NCBI GenBank assembly: GCA_934047225.1
Contig: OW203997.1
Span: forward strand, 7,054,417 to 7,118,416
Direction of reading: 5' to 3'
Origin: Ypsolopha sequella
Taxonomy: Eukaryota; Arthropoda; Insecta; Lepidoptera; Ypsolophidae
Length of the DNA stretch: 64,000 nucleotides
Below the pieces are notes generated by a model that saw nothing but the letters and a program-made list of their open reading frames with translations, made no database searches and was not told the origin of the DNA. The stretch's first letter is position 1, and the number at the start of each line of letters is the position of its first letter. Position numbers and translations under genes: made by a program. Positions 43,893 through 55,267 of this stretch are shown here, in pieces.

Positions 43893-44511
43893 TTATATTT
43901 GGTGTATACAATACACACAAACCCGAATGCACATTCCACTATGCACTTGTATACATCCTTGTAAGTACATACATTCAAGCCAAGATAACCGTATATTAGC
44001 TAACAAGTTGATTTCCAATCTATAATATAAACCGTTATATGATATAATGTTATTGCAATACAAGAACACTTGATATGTACCAAACTATCAAATTATACTG
44101 ATATTACTGAACCACATCAATGTGGTACCCTCCGGTAATCAATTATCTACTCAAAGCACTAAACATATCCAATGTAATTGCTACATCAAAAACATGTACA
44201 TTACAACCATGTAAAGCCTAGCTATGTTAACAGTTCAATGACACTGGGGCCGCCCAGTTCCGCTGTTTATATGTATATAAACCAAAGTTGGGATTAACCA
44301 CGGACTAGCTACCAAAGATTGTTTGATAAAAAACGCTCGTTGCTACCAGAAATTGTAGCTTATAAAAAGTGGTAATACTGACTAGTGACGGGCATCGGCG
44401 TCACTGATGCGAGGATTCCATAACCACGCTCAGACACCACTAATTGTATGCTAAAGGGCGATACTTGCAGCTGGAACAGGGGCCCATAAGCTGTCCCAGA
44501 TTTATAGTATA
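43893..44511 (-). other. BEL untranslated leader
   Basis: No open frame of note. Immediately inside the 5' LTR the minus strand reads TATACTATAAATCTGGGAC; the TGG at the end could start a primer-binding site, but no tRNA match could be assigned. Confidence 0.55.
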
Positions 44512-45011
44512 CAAGTATCTTATATTCTACAAAATATAATACTAAATGTCCTACCAGACAGTTGTATGATGACGTCATCCACTGATCCTCGCACGAAGAC
44601 CCTCCACGTGGACTCCAAGGCGTGTCGGTGCCGTGACGCGTTGATCACCTTCCACGATGAATCTAAACACAACCCTCCTACCCCGGGATGCATCCAACCC
44701 AGAAGAAATGATAATTGACAAGTCTACTTGTCGGAAGCCGCGTGGACACAGGTTATGTCACACACACACAGGAAATTCACTCATAGTGGCCTTCACGCCA
44801 AAATATTGTCAGACCTTGACTTAATAATGTTTCTTACGATGTCCGCACCGATTTCCCCTATATTAAGCCCTTAATATAACACATATTAAAATCGTCCGCG
44901 ATCTGTTCCAAAAGTCCACGTCCCTCGTTTTTTTTGACAGCTCCAAGTCCATAGACAAAATATATAGACCATTGTCGGATACGTTCCGAAATATACATTT
45001 TATTCTAAACA
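44512..45011 (-). repeat. BEL 5' LTR
   Basis: 500-bp direct repeat of 39683-40182, starting TGTTTAG on the minus strand and flanked outside by CATTAC (plus strand 45012-45017). Confidence 0.85.
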
Positions 45012-45247
45012 CATTACTTAATCATAATACAATTTTTTTTTTCAATTGTTATTATTATAATATTTTTGACTAAGAATATTATTATTCTATAATTTTATAG
45101 TTAATTTTATAATAATTATACTTTAAGTATAACTTTGTAATCTATTCTTTGACATGTAACTATATTTGTTATTAATAAATAAATCTAATCTAATCTAATC
45201 TATACAAAAAAGGCATATGTGGATCTGCGCACTCAATACAATAATGC
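45012..45247. other. No gene; 'taatctaatctaatct' microsatellite
   Basis: A TAATC run at about 45183-45201 preceded by AATAAATAAA (45174-45183) resembles a plus-strand LINE tail. Confidence 0.4.
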
Positions 45248-45641
45248 TTTTTCAATGCAAGTGCTCGTAAAGGCCCGCTTTTTATGCATCAAAACCGAAC
45301 AAAAAGTCGATTATTTTGCCCTAGGGCTTTATTATTATTATTTTTTTAATTTGTTTACAATGGTTGGCTAACCTGCAGCCTTTTCTGTGTACCATAGACG
45401 TTATACTTTTTTTTCACTGTTTAACGGCTCTGGATACAGTCCTTTTGAGCCAATTATAATTTAAAGTTCACAAGATTATGTTTGTTTTCATTTCCGCACA
45501 CTATGCATTGAAAAATGTAGTATGATACACGGGCGTAAAAGCAATAAATTACTCGGTTACGTTTAAAAAACTCGCTACGCTCGTGTTTTAAATCGTCCTC
45601 GTAATTTATTCCTTTGCGCCCTTGTAGCATAAACTACTATT
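45248..45641 (-). repeat. ~395-bp repeat family, copy E
   Basis: Complete reversed copy: 'ttttcaatgcaagtgctcgt' to 'gtagcataaactactatt'. It directly abuts a LINE C-terminal fragment. Confidence 0.85.
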
Positions 45642-46140
45642 AGAGCACTGTTGGGGCTGCGACGGTACTGCAGTGCATCAGGAATGCTGGCAGAGGCTGG
45701 AGTCGATAGCTTCTCTACTATAGTTAGGCTGCGAACCGCGTGCCTGATGCATCAAGTGCGGAGTAGCTCCTTCTTCTTCTTGGGGGTGCCATATCCTAGC
45801 GGATGTCGGCGACCACCACACGAAACTCTTCTCTATTCTGTGCCAGTCTGCAGAGACTGGCAGCGTCTTAGTAGTAGCTCCAATAGTCTTCTAAAGGTGA
45901 TAGTGGTCAGACTGAATGTGGACTGTGCTTTTATGAAGCACTGGACTAGTGTCCATCTTCTTAAAGAGACGAGAAGGGCAGGGTTTCTGAAGCCCTTTCC
46001 TTAGCGTCTCATTATTGTCTCCTATTTTAATTATTTGTCTTGTTTTAAATTAACTGTTACTAACATAGTAAATAAGAATTTAATCTGTTACTAACACAAT
46101 ATGAAGCTTGTATCTGAAAAAATAAACGTTTTTTCTATAA
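45642..46140 (+). mobile_element. LINE C-terminal fragment and 3' UTR
   Basis: Plus strand reads RALLGLRRYCSASGMLAEAG followed by VDSFSTIVRLRTACL, the conserved block near the end of LINE reverse-transcriptase proteins (L-G-x-x-R-x-C-S-A-S-G-M-x-A-E). The frame ends at 46002-46004 and a 3' UTR runs to AATAAACG near 46120-46127. 5' truncated, abutting repeat copy E. Confidence 0.65.
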
Positions 46141-46234
46141 TACGTTAAAGAGATATTTACTTCCGCATACAAAAATATTTCTTATAGTATACTTGAGGTA
46201 TACAGAATGGGACTGTAAGTACTTTATATTCTCT

Positions 46235-46340
46235 GCTGTAAGTAAGTAAGTAAGTAGCGTTTATTCATGAACATTTGTGTCAAACAATATAAATAGGTCT
46301 TAAAATTAGTTAACAGTATACTCCATGCTCTACCCATATG
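46235..46340 (-). mobile_element. LINE 3' tail with (TAAG)n
   Basis: 'taagtaagtaagtaagtagc' followed by 'gtttattcatgaac' is the plus-strand view of a minus-strand LINE end (AATAAAC then (CTTA)n). No coding part attached. Confidence 0.4.
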
Positions 46341-46551
46341 GGCATATGAATATTAATTAGCAGACACCCAATTATAATTAAGTATTATCAAAAGAAATTA
46401 AAAAAGTCTTGGAGAATTAAATACAATACCTATGTCAAAATTATTAGAATTGGATGTCAATATTATGAATAAATTAAATTGTTTTATCGTTTAAAAAGTC
46501 AATGACGCTGTAATAACATTTGTCAACAAGTAAGGTAAATAATCTAGTTTT

Positions 46552-46902
46552 AATAGTAGTTTATGCTACAAGGGCGAAAAGTGTTTTAAACGTAACCGAG
46601 TAATTTATTGCTCTTACGCCCGTGTATCATACTACGTTTTTCAATGCATAGTGTGAGGAAATAAAACAAATATAATCTTGTGAACTTTAAATTATGATTG
46701 GCTCAAAAGGACTGTATCCAGAGCCGTTAAACAGTGGATAAAAAGTATACAATTTATGGTACACAGGAAAGGTTACAGGTTAGCCAACCATTGTAAATAA
46801 ATTTAAAAAAATTATAATAATAAAGCCCTCGGGCAAAATAATCGACTTTCTGTTCGGTTTTGATGCATAAAAGTGGGCCTTTACGAGCACTTGCATTGAA
46901 AA
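46552..46902 (+). repeat. ~395-bp repeat family, copy F (internal deletion)
   Basis: 'aatagtagtttatgctacaa' to 'gcacttgcattgaaaa', but about 42 bp of the palindromic half between 'agggcgaaaa' and 'gtgttttaaacg' is missing, removing most of one arm. Confidence 0.8.
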
Positions 46903-46904
46903 CA

Positions 46905-47190
46905 AATTTACATGCATGTCTTTAATATCGTTTGGTACCTTGTTATATATTAATGAGGCCATACAAAAAACACTCTTATGCATTAATGCAGTGATGGATT
47001 TTTGTAAACAAAGTTTATGGCGATGTTGCATGCGTACACTTTTATTGTGCGTAGTGGAGACTTTAACAAAGTATTCCGGAATTGTGATGGGATTGTATGG
47101 GAAAAACATAAATTATGAAGACTCTCGTTATCGATTCACGAGAAAAAAACCTGAGTTTTCCCATAGCATATTAAATATAGCAGTGTAGAT
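46905..47190 (-). pseudogene. LINE protein C-terminal fragment
   Basis: Minus strand contains VRMQHRHKLCLQKSITALMH and ASLIYNKVPNDIK, like the region close to the end of LINE proteins (F-x-x-x-x-x-x-x-x-Y-N-x-L-P-x-x-I). Truncated on its 3' side by repeat copy F. Confidence 0.45.
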
Positions 47191-47272
47191 GAGCTTCACT
47201 TCTGTACACGGCCCGGTGGCAGCAAATAATGCACATCGGCTATCTTCGGCTTCGAAGAGCTTCGTCAGAGAA

Positions 47273-47450
47273 AAGTAGCGAATTTTAGTAAATCGCTCTG
47301 ATTCAAAGTCACGCACACAGATGCGTGCTTTACACGACGTCTAAGCGAAGTTCAGGGGACTCTCCATACAAATCTTGACGCGATGGCGTGTAGAGCACGC
47401 GTCTGTGTGTGTGAGTTTGAATCTGAGCGTTTGTACTAAGATTCGCTACT
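47273..47450. mobile_element. 178-bp foldback element
   Basis: Arms of ~65 bp: 'agtagcgaattttagtaaat' ... 'cacgcacacagatgcgtgct' pair with the sequence ending 'actaagattcgctact'. Some mismatches. No clear target duplication. Confidence 0.65.
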
Positions 47451-47629
47451 CTATAAATATATTTACCCTGGTTTCGTCTCTGTCACCGGACTGTCGTGCG
47501 ACAGAGATGACGCTACGATATACGATGTGCATAATTTACAGCCGGGATCTGTACTCTCTCTGTTTTGATTTTTTACCCTCTTATACTTAATATCGCCAAA
47601 ATTGTACAAATTAATCGCAGTCCAGCACC

Positions 47630-47796
47630 CGTAGCACAGTATTTAATAGCGCTCGAAGCCGCTTAGTTGAATTACAAGTGCGAGAAGCGAGACATACTGT
47701 TTAATCGCAAAAACTTCGTGTCACGTTCCTCGCTTTTTTGACTCAACTAAGTCGCGTCACGCGCGATTACATACTGTACTGCAGGTGCTGATCAGT
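47630..47796. mobile_element. 167-bp foldback element
   Basis: 'cagcacccgtagcacagtat' pairs with 'atactgtactgcaggtgctg'; inner 'cgcttagttga' pairs with 'tcaactaagtcg'. Confidence 0.65.
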
Positions 47797-48514
47797 AAAG
47801 CCAGAAAACTAAACCTGAGATGACCATACTACATAAAGTTATATATAAAGGATATCTTGTAGTTTAATTCACTTTGAAGTTTCAATTTTAAAAGAGCCGT
47901 TTATTTCGCCATCTTTGCATTAATATAGAAAATTTTAGTGAAAAAGGAAGACGCATTACAAACCAGAGCATATTTAAGGAAAGCCTGCGGATAATTCTCA
48001 AATTTCTAGGCCCTGGAACTAATGGCTTTCCTTGGAATGCCTCTTAAACCCACATCTGAAATATTCCCTCATACATTTGAGCTTAAGGAATTCTATTCCA
48101 TTACTAGGATTCACGTATTTGCATATGGAAATTTACTGGCGACACTGTTGACGAACAGGCAAATGAAAGCGACCCAAAGCCTGTCGAAGGAACTTGATCT
48201 ATTTGTACCATCGGAGAAAGTTGTGCTGACCCCCATTCCGCACTTATTACGATCGTAATAAAGGCGAAAAATTGGTCTGCACATTTTTTCCCGATAGTTC
48301 TTAAGGAGGTGTTAATTTTATATTCTTAAAGCCGTAAATGAGTATTAGTTTATGTTAAATTATATTTGCAACAGGGATATAAAGGTTAAAATTGCCTCAA
48401 GTTGCTTCCAGAAAAAAGTTCCCGCTGGCGGCCGTTTGCGTTTGACTTGGTGACGCCACGGCCGTGACCCCTGATTACTATATCCAGTAAGTGTTACTTT
48501 TGAATGGAAAATGA
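47797..48514. other. No recognised gene
   Basis: A 78-codon ATG-started frame at 48022-48258 has no family motif or splice context; not supported as a gene. Confidence 0.4.
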
Positions 48515-48610
48515 AAAATGAAAAAAGCATTTATTTGCCTAAAAGAAAGGAAAGGTACAATTTTAGTATTAATCTAAGGAATACATAAATATAACAAATA
48601 CCACATATTT
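48515..48610 (-). mobile_element. Probable LINE 3' end
   Basis: 'aaaaaagcatttatttgcct' gives AATAAATGC on the minus strand next to an A-rich tail; similar in form to other ends here. Confidence 0.3.
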
Positions 48611-48887
48611 ATTGAACATTGATGCCTAAGCTAAATGCGTGAAGCATTGCTATTGAGTCCTTAGATTTAAGATTAGTTTATTTAAGTTTTTACACGCACA
48701 GCTGTCACAATGTCTTAATAACTATTTGTCAAAACTATTCACCGGCACCCACGAAACAGACTACCCATCGTCTAGTCTGGGAGCCACTAAAATGTAAGTT
48801 ATATGTGTTAACCCATGTGTCTGAAAATAATATTTTTGTATTTTGTATTTGTATTTGTTCTATAGACATCAATACCCCAGACGCATG

Positions 48888-49375
48888 TTACAATTATGTA
48901 TTATTCTTACATTAGTGTTCTGTATAACCCGGAGATTTAAAGAAAGGAATCTATAATGGCACCCATCATCATCCCCTTTCACTCGCACACCCGTGTACCA
49001 CATGCAAAAAAAAGTCTGGATTTGCCGCTCAAGCTTACTCCACGCGTTTAGTTTCATAACACATTGTTTCAGTAGACTTTACACTTTAAGTGACATGTGA
49101 CAATTAAATAACTTGAAATAAAAATACATACTACCAAAACTAAACAAATATTATTTTTTTCAAGATTTCTGTACCTAAAGGATGCCAAGTGGAACCCTAT
49201 CACTGGGCCTTCGCCGTCTGTTTGTCCGTCTGTCACAATATTATTCGAAAAAAAATACTAAAGAAACAACTTTTCATGCAGACTATATCACTGTGCAATA
49301 AAAATATAAGTACTTGCCGCCATTGAAGATTCCTTTCCTTAACACTCCGGGTTATACCTATGTGTTACAATTTAA
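48888..49375. mobile_element. ~490-bp foldback element
   Basis: 'tataacccggagatttaaag...aggaatctataatggc' (left) is complementary to 'gccattgaagattcctttcc...cactccgggttata' (right). The interior includes a GGGTTC-type fragment near 49160-49255 ('gtctgtttgtccgtctgtca'). Confidence 0.55.
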
Positions 49376-50414
49376 GTTACATTAGGGTAGATACAAATAA
49401 AAGATAAGGAAAAGAAAAGCAAAGAACATAATAAAATTACACTTATTTAGTTATTGACAATATTTGGTCTATTTAATTAATTATTTATTCATTCATTACT
49501 GAGCAAATTAAAAAATAGTTTGAACAAAAGTATGTTGTATTATGGTTGTGTAGTTTCATTGCAGCCTCAATTTTTTTAGAGACAGAAATGTTTTATTTAT
49601 TAATGAGGAGCTATTAAAACTAGTAACATTTAATTTTTCGTCTTGGATTAAAAAGTAATGGAAATGTACTCTTAGCCTAGTTCTCTGGGAGACAAGCGTG
49701 AGTTCTTCATTACGATGTAATTTTATGAACACCTTCAGTACTTACACTACTTTCCCGAAGAAATGTTTGGCCTTCTTAACTGCCTATGTGTTAGGCTAGG
49801 TCAGGTCAAGGTCAAGTTTAGGTCTTTAACGAGGGCTCATAATTATGTAGCATATCGGGTTATTAGGTAGAAAAGGATGAAAGGCTATCTTGTCTCGACC
49901 CGTCTGAGTTACATTGTTAGAGTTCAGTAACTCGTTAGTAAGTCAAAGTCAAATTTAATAAAGCTGTTTTATATTTCCATCGTTTTAATTTTAACCGGCC
50001 TATATACAGAGGGGGATATAGGTGTCCTACCTCCCCGAAATCTTTCTACTTCAGAACATAAAAGAGAATTTTATATTAGTTCGATGTTACATTTATTCCA
50101 TGAAAAACCGTTATACAGCGAACGTAAAAACATAAAAGTCTGATTAGCGCTGCAAAACGACCCCATGAAAACTGTGCATGGCACAATTTTAGAATGGCGT
50201 CGACTCCTATATATGGCGTTGCTAATCACTGTGCGTTGGCTTGTCGCGGCTGGCCCAGTGTCGTATGATGCACAGTATGTACAAATCATGAACCTTTTAC
50301 ACATTTGAGTGTCTTATGCCATTTTCGAATGACAATTTGTTAGGAACGCGATTTTCATGTTTTCTTCGTACACTGCAGTTATATGACTACTGTGATGTGT
50401 CAACTATCTGTATA
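49376..50414. other. No recognisable feature
   Basis: AT-rich; nothing supported. Confidence 0.45.
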
Positions 50415-50864
50415 CAGGGTGCTTGGTAATTCGACTTATTCCTTTAAAGGGGTTATACTAGGGATCATTTCCAACAAATAATGCCTTTCAACTAGGGGTC
50501 GAAAATGATAATTTTTTTCAAATAAAACGTCGATATTTCAAAAATTACAAAATAAAAAAGGTTTTCTTTCCACTTAAGACCTTTTAATTCTGAGATTATG
50601 GGAATTCAGGGCTCTTATTTTTTTTTATAAATGATCACTCATCTATCACTGATCAGAAATATATTAAATAAGTGCTAAGAGAGGAATAGTTATTTTGAAA
50701 TTATTTATTTTTGGTTTTAGTCTGAAAGTTTGAAAAATAATATAAAAACCTTCGTAACTCGGAGACCATTCATTTTCGACACATAGTTGATAGGACTTAA
50801 TTCGTTGGAAATTATCTCTAGTATAACCCCTTTCAAGGAATAGGTCGAATTACCAAGCATCCTG
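50415..50864. mobile_element. 450-bp foldback element with ~90-bp inverted repeats
   Basis: Ends CAGGGTGCTTGGTAATTCGA and TCGAATTACCAAGCATCCTG; pairing continues through 'aaaggggttatactag' and 'atttccaac'. Flanks 'tata' / 'cata' leave the target duplication open. No transposase. Confidence 0.75.
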
Positions 50865-51640
50865 CATATACAATTATAAAAATATCGATTAGCACGACAA
50901 GTATTTGATATTTTACAAGCATTCCTAAAAGTTACATCGCTCTCAAAATAAGAATGTTATATTTATATGTAATAATGTAACTGACATAATGTATGGTTTC
51001 CTAAAAATATGGAAAAGGATCTGAAATTTAACATGTAATGTTGTCAACAACGTAGCAGCCCGCTGTTTTGGAACATTGATACATACTCACTTTGCTCCTT
51101 CTTTCCTTTGATCGAGCCAGTTTTTACTTACATTCATATCTTTATAAAGCCCCAGGGGTACCAAAAACAACGACCGATTAACAATATAAAGCAGATAGCG
51201 AAGGAAAACAACGATACACTAAGATACTCGCGAAGTTACACTTTATTACCAGTACACAAGAGCGAGTTTGCCGTCAACGCGTGTTCAAATACAAAAGTAA
51301 GCTATGTTGTGTAGTTCAATAATTTGGCCAAGTGCGAGTTGGACTCATGCACGAAGAGTTCCGTACGATCACAATACGGGTACGGAACCCTAAAAACGTT
51401 ATCATCAATCATCAGTATAAATAAAAGGGTAGTATTTAAACGAGTGAACATAAATTCAAATTTAAGGTGTTAAAGATAAAGAATATGGCGTACTAAAATA
51501 CTAAGTGGGCGAAAGACTGTGGGCGAATAAAAATGTTGAAAACGGCGACTTGAAAATACAAATTTGAGTTGAATTAAATAATTCTCAGGCGAATAATTTT
51601 ATATTCCAGTGACAATTTAAATATAAGTAATAAAACTAGG
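50865..51640. other. No gene; short GGGTTCCGTA-family end at 51324-51396
   Basis: 'ttggccaagtgcgagttgga' joined to 'gggtacggaaccctaaaa' brings both ends of that repeat family together with the middle missing. Confidence 0.45.
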
Positions 51641-51790
51641 GTTATTGCTTCGCTGCGCTCCGGTTCGCTCGGCTCCTAATTTTATCTTACATGTAAACCT
51701 AACACGCTCCTCCTCGCTTCGCTCGTTGTCGCACCTATTTTTTGGTATGGTAAAATATTTTCGATCTCCCACTCAGTATTTTTAGTCGCA
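51641..51790. repeat. Dispersed repeat with 'cgctcggctcc' core, copy 2 of 3
   Basis: 'ttgcttcgctgcgctccggt', 'aacacgctcctcctcgcttc', 'cgcacctatttttt', as at 55268-55430. Confidence 0.55.
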
Positions 51791-52504
51791 CGCTTTGGTG
51801 TTTATTCCGGTCACTTGAGGTCGCTAATTATATTTTTATTCGCCCGATTAATAATTTCCCTAAATGAAAGTGTCGACTTTTTTCCGTAGCGCCTTAACTT
51901 TAATTTCATAAATTTTTGGTTACTCATTGCGTAGGTATGTTTCCGTCAAAATGCAGTAAAATAGGAAGATGTTTAAGGCAGATAAACTAATAAATTATTT
52001 TGTTACGACCCCAAAGGGGTAAGCACAGACAACACTCATTTTTATACGTCAAGTAAAGAAAAAATAAATTGCTGTAATATATTATTGTAGAGAAGTACAC
52101 AGATAAGAATGTTACATTTTTTAACTATTATCTTGATGACTGTGTAATAAAGCTTTCATTTCCGTTCCTCTGAGTGCTGTTATATTAAGGAAGTACTTTA
52201 AGGGTTCCGAAAAACAGAAACCCTTATAAAAGGTCTTTGGTGTCTGTCTGTCCAACTGTCTGGCTATTCGTTGGTTAACTTAAGAGTGGTTAGGCCAATT
52301 CCCATAGCTTAATTTCTAAAAGATTTTTTAAAATTTTATTTCAGAAAATATACGTCAGTTTCGGACATAGTTTTCATTATTTTGATATATTAGTTACCCA
52401 TTTTTTATGATTTTTTAAAGAATTGTTGGATATGACATCACTTGAGAATTTAAGACATTATACTGTTTGTGATGTGTGATTGCTTTTATAAAAAAAAGTA
52501 ACCT
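51791..52504. other. No gene; GGGTTCC-type fragment at 52195-52300
   Basis: 'taagggttccgaaaaacaga' and 'tgtctgtctgtccaactgtc' resemble the GGGTTCCGTA family but are short. Confidence 0.4.
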
Positions 52505-52700
52505 GTCTGCTTAGTCATTTGTCATTCACCTGTCAAATCAGTCGGAAGCAAATTATTATAAATTTACCTTGACAGCAAAGGGCACAATTCTAAACAACTA
52601 TTTCTCAAGTGACGTCACGCGAAGGCAAATGGAAGTTGCAGCTTTTTCGTAAAAATATTCATCATCATGAGGTTTTTTAGAACTCAAGTTCTAACATACG
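52505..52700. repeat. Dispersed repeat, copy 2 of 2 (partner of 1-200)
   Basis: Same orientation as 1-200; shares 'tctcaagtgacgtcacgcga'-like text and 'catcatcatgaggttttt'. Because the first copy is cut by the window edge, full length cannot be given. Confidence 0.6.
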
Positions 52701-52794
52701 GCTTACTAAACCGAATTAAGCTGAAATTTGACAAGTAACAAGTGTAACTTTAATATAATAATATAAGTGTACAGGAAAAAAAACTGTTTTTTAG

Positions 52795-53085
52795 GGTTCC
52801 GTACCCAAAGGGTAACCAACGGGACCCTATTACTAAGACTCCGCTGTCCGTCTGTCTGTCCGTCTGTCACCAGGCTGTATCTCAAGAACCGTGATAGTTA
52901 CACAGTTGAAGTTTTCACAAATGATGTATTTCTGTTGCCGCTATAACAACTAATACTAAAAAACAGAATAAAATAAACATTTAAGGGGGCTCCCATCCAA
53001 CAGACATGTTTTTTTTGCCGTTTTTTAGATAATGGTGCGGAACCCTTCGTGCGCGAGTCCGACTCGCACTTGGCTGTTTTTTATT
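52795..53085. repeat. GGGTTCCGTA-type repeat, fuller copy
   Basis: 'tagggttccgtacccaaagg', 'gggaccctattactaagact', 'aaccgtgatagttacacagt' to 'gcgcgagtccgactcgcact'. Close to 24817-25085. Confidence 0.7.
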
Positions 53086-53463
53086 TTATAAAGCGGTGTA
53101 CCTAATAAAGCGTAGATTCACAAAGATAACTCACATCTACGCTGAACCAGAATATATTATCTGATGATTTTATAATAATGTTATTTAAGTTCTACATTTT
53201 GTCTTGAAATTAAAAGCGAGGAGGTTTTGTCTTTGCTCAGCTGTCTCAAAACACCGTTTAATGCTTTCTAATTAGAATCAGTACGCGTGAACCAAATCCA
53301 ATCTCAGATTTCAAAGGAGTTTTAATTGAAAATAAAATAATTAATAGACTTTACAAGGTTAAATTGCGAATGGTTTTGGTTTATAATATTTTAAAACTAT
53401 TAATTATTAAGAGGATAGTTTCCGCAAAACCATAAGTTATTCTTCCTGCGGGCCTATCATATA
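53086..53463. other. No recognisable feature
   Basis: Nothing supported. Confidence 0.45.
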
Positions 53464-53660
53464 TCTTTAGTTGCCAACTGGACTGGGTGCCTATCATCAA
53501 AAACATAGATGTACAATCGAATTCCAATTGTCTAAGGAAATGTTCACACTTGAACTGACAACACAGTTCGTTAATAGTTCAATACCCACCAAAGGCAATT
53601 TTGAAGGTTTAGTTTTTGTCTATGTTTTTGATGATAGGCAGTGCAGTTGGCAACCAAAGA
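53464..53660. mobile_element. 197-bp TA-flanked MITE (Tc1/mariner-like ends)
   Basis: Inverted repeats TCTTTAGTTGCCAACTGGAC / complement of TCTTTGGTTGCCAACTGCAC, extending through 'cctatcatcaaaaacata'. TA lies outside each end (53462-53463 and 53661-53662), the usual Tc1/mariner duplication. A coincidental 78-codon frame spans it. Confidence 0.75.
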
Positions 53661-53975
53661 TACAGAATAGGGGGGCTGGGTTTGAAGAATCTAGCAATTC
53701 TACGTAAAAAAGAAAAAAATGGGTTTCTTCCGGGAATATAATACACACGAAACCATTCCAATATTGAAATTCCAACATAAAATACCAAAGATGGCTCAAA
53801 AAAAAGTTTTCATGTCGAGGTTTAAGATAATTAGAGCAAAAACCCGTTTATATTGTTTTTGGATTAAATTCTGTATAAACTTTATTAAACTTTTAACAGG
53901 ACAGATATTTCATAGCACCATTGGTTTTTTTTAAACAATAAAATTAGTGAAAAAAGTTGTCATTTTGACTTTTTT
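53661..53975. other. No recognised gene
   Basis: A 71-codon frame (53719-53934) has no motif. Confidence 0.4.
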
Positions 53976-54530
53976 CCAGGATCCCTCCCTCTCGCAGGGT
54001 CTTTCCGCATGGAGTAACAGGGTAGTATGCAAGCGGAACCTATCCTCTTAAAATTGAAAGCACTACGGGTAAATTGAGCGTAAGCACACAAACGCGTAAA
54101 ATTTAAATTTTCAATAAAATGTATTATCAACAGAAGATACTTCTGTGGTTAAGGGGGTATAACTAAAAATTATTTATCTGATTTTTAAAAGAAGACCTAA
54201 GTTAAATAAATTAGTATTACAATTTTGAAACCTTTTTTTTGATTTTGGTCTATTAGAAACGCGATTGGAGGAATTTCACTTGATAGAAATAATTATTAAA
54301 ATGAGGTCTAAATATACACTTTTTTGATATTTTGACAAATTTGGATAGCATATAGACTTCAAAAATACTTAGATGGGTTTTAACAATACATAAATTACTG
54401 GTTATGGAAATTTCCATATCTATTTTAGTTAATTATGTATTAATTTAAAACAGAATTTTTGACAATTTTTCTCGATTCCGTCCCTCTCGCACTGCGGGTC
54501 TTTCCGCATGGAGTAACGGGGACCTTTACA
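53976..54530. repeat. Diverged copy of the 'ctctcgcac' repeat family
   Basis: Two border words, 'ccctccctctcgcagggtct' (about 53984) and 'ccgtccctctcgcactgcgg' (about 54479), each followed by 'ttccgcatggagtaac'. Between them lies 'aacgcgattggaggaatttc', also present at 62090-62370. Relatives: 10884-11790 and 14216-14577. Confidence 0.5.
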
Positions 54531-55267
54531 CGGACAATATTTCACCTTAACACAATAATCGATTGTCCGAAATGAACCCTATCATGACGATGATGACGAT
54601 CACACTGATTGTGATGAATATGAAAAGTAATTCCAATTCTTTCCCTCCAATTAACTCTTAATATATGGACTCCCGGTGGAAGGTTCTATAAAATAAAGCC
54701 TTTGTTGAAATTAATTGCCGTTTCACAACTCGACTCTACAGGGAAAAGAGATTTATCGAGTATTGTGTCTACTGAACCCTGTTTTATTTACTTACCATCA
54801 CTGACGTAAAAAAAAGGCGGATGGAGTCACAGCTAAGCAACTACTGAAGCATAGCAAATCGGCTTACTATGTAGTGAATGTGTGCGAATATATGCGCACA
54901 ACCGGAACGGCTTGCTATGGGTGCTTCAGATTTTTGTTAGCGAAACTCTTTCCGCCATTTTTTAACGTTAGTGCTTTCCATGTGGAAACACTGAACCCAA
55001 CCAGTGGTAGGTCATCAAGCATGCAGCCAAGCGACTCGACGTATTCTAGCATGACGTAATGGTTTTTTGGATACCTTTGGGCGATGCTATTCATCCTTGC
55101 ACTCATCGTCCGTTCCCATTAGGCTGGGTTGTTGCCAAGTATAAGACCATGCGACTTGATGTGACCAATATATATAAAGTAATATCATTTATATTATAAA
55201 TATCGTCGACACATCGTAGAATTGGACATATCATGATCTGCCGGCAGATAATATTTCTGTTAAAACT
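54531..55267. other. No recognised gene
   Basis: Opposite-strand open frames at 54874-55106 are short and without motifs. Confidence 0.4.

Larger units (their letters stand above)
39683..45011 (-). mobile_element. BEL/Pao LTR retrotransposon, internally deleted
   Basis: Minus-strand element: 5' LTR 44512-45011, leader with tandem repeats, gag 43582-41957, decayed protease, RT and integrase pieces to 40636, purine tract GAGCGGGGGAC directly before the 3' LTR (40182). The two LTRs differ at about three of 500 sites, implying recent insertion, yet the internal part is only 4.3 kb and pol has stops and large deletions. The element therefore likely depends on a relative for enzymes. Confidence 0.85.

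Noticed and set aside
48022..48258. 78-residue ATG-started protein
   Set aside because: No family motif, splice context or codon signal; such frames are expected by chance in 64 kb.
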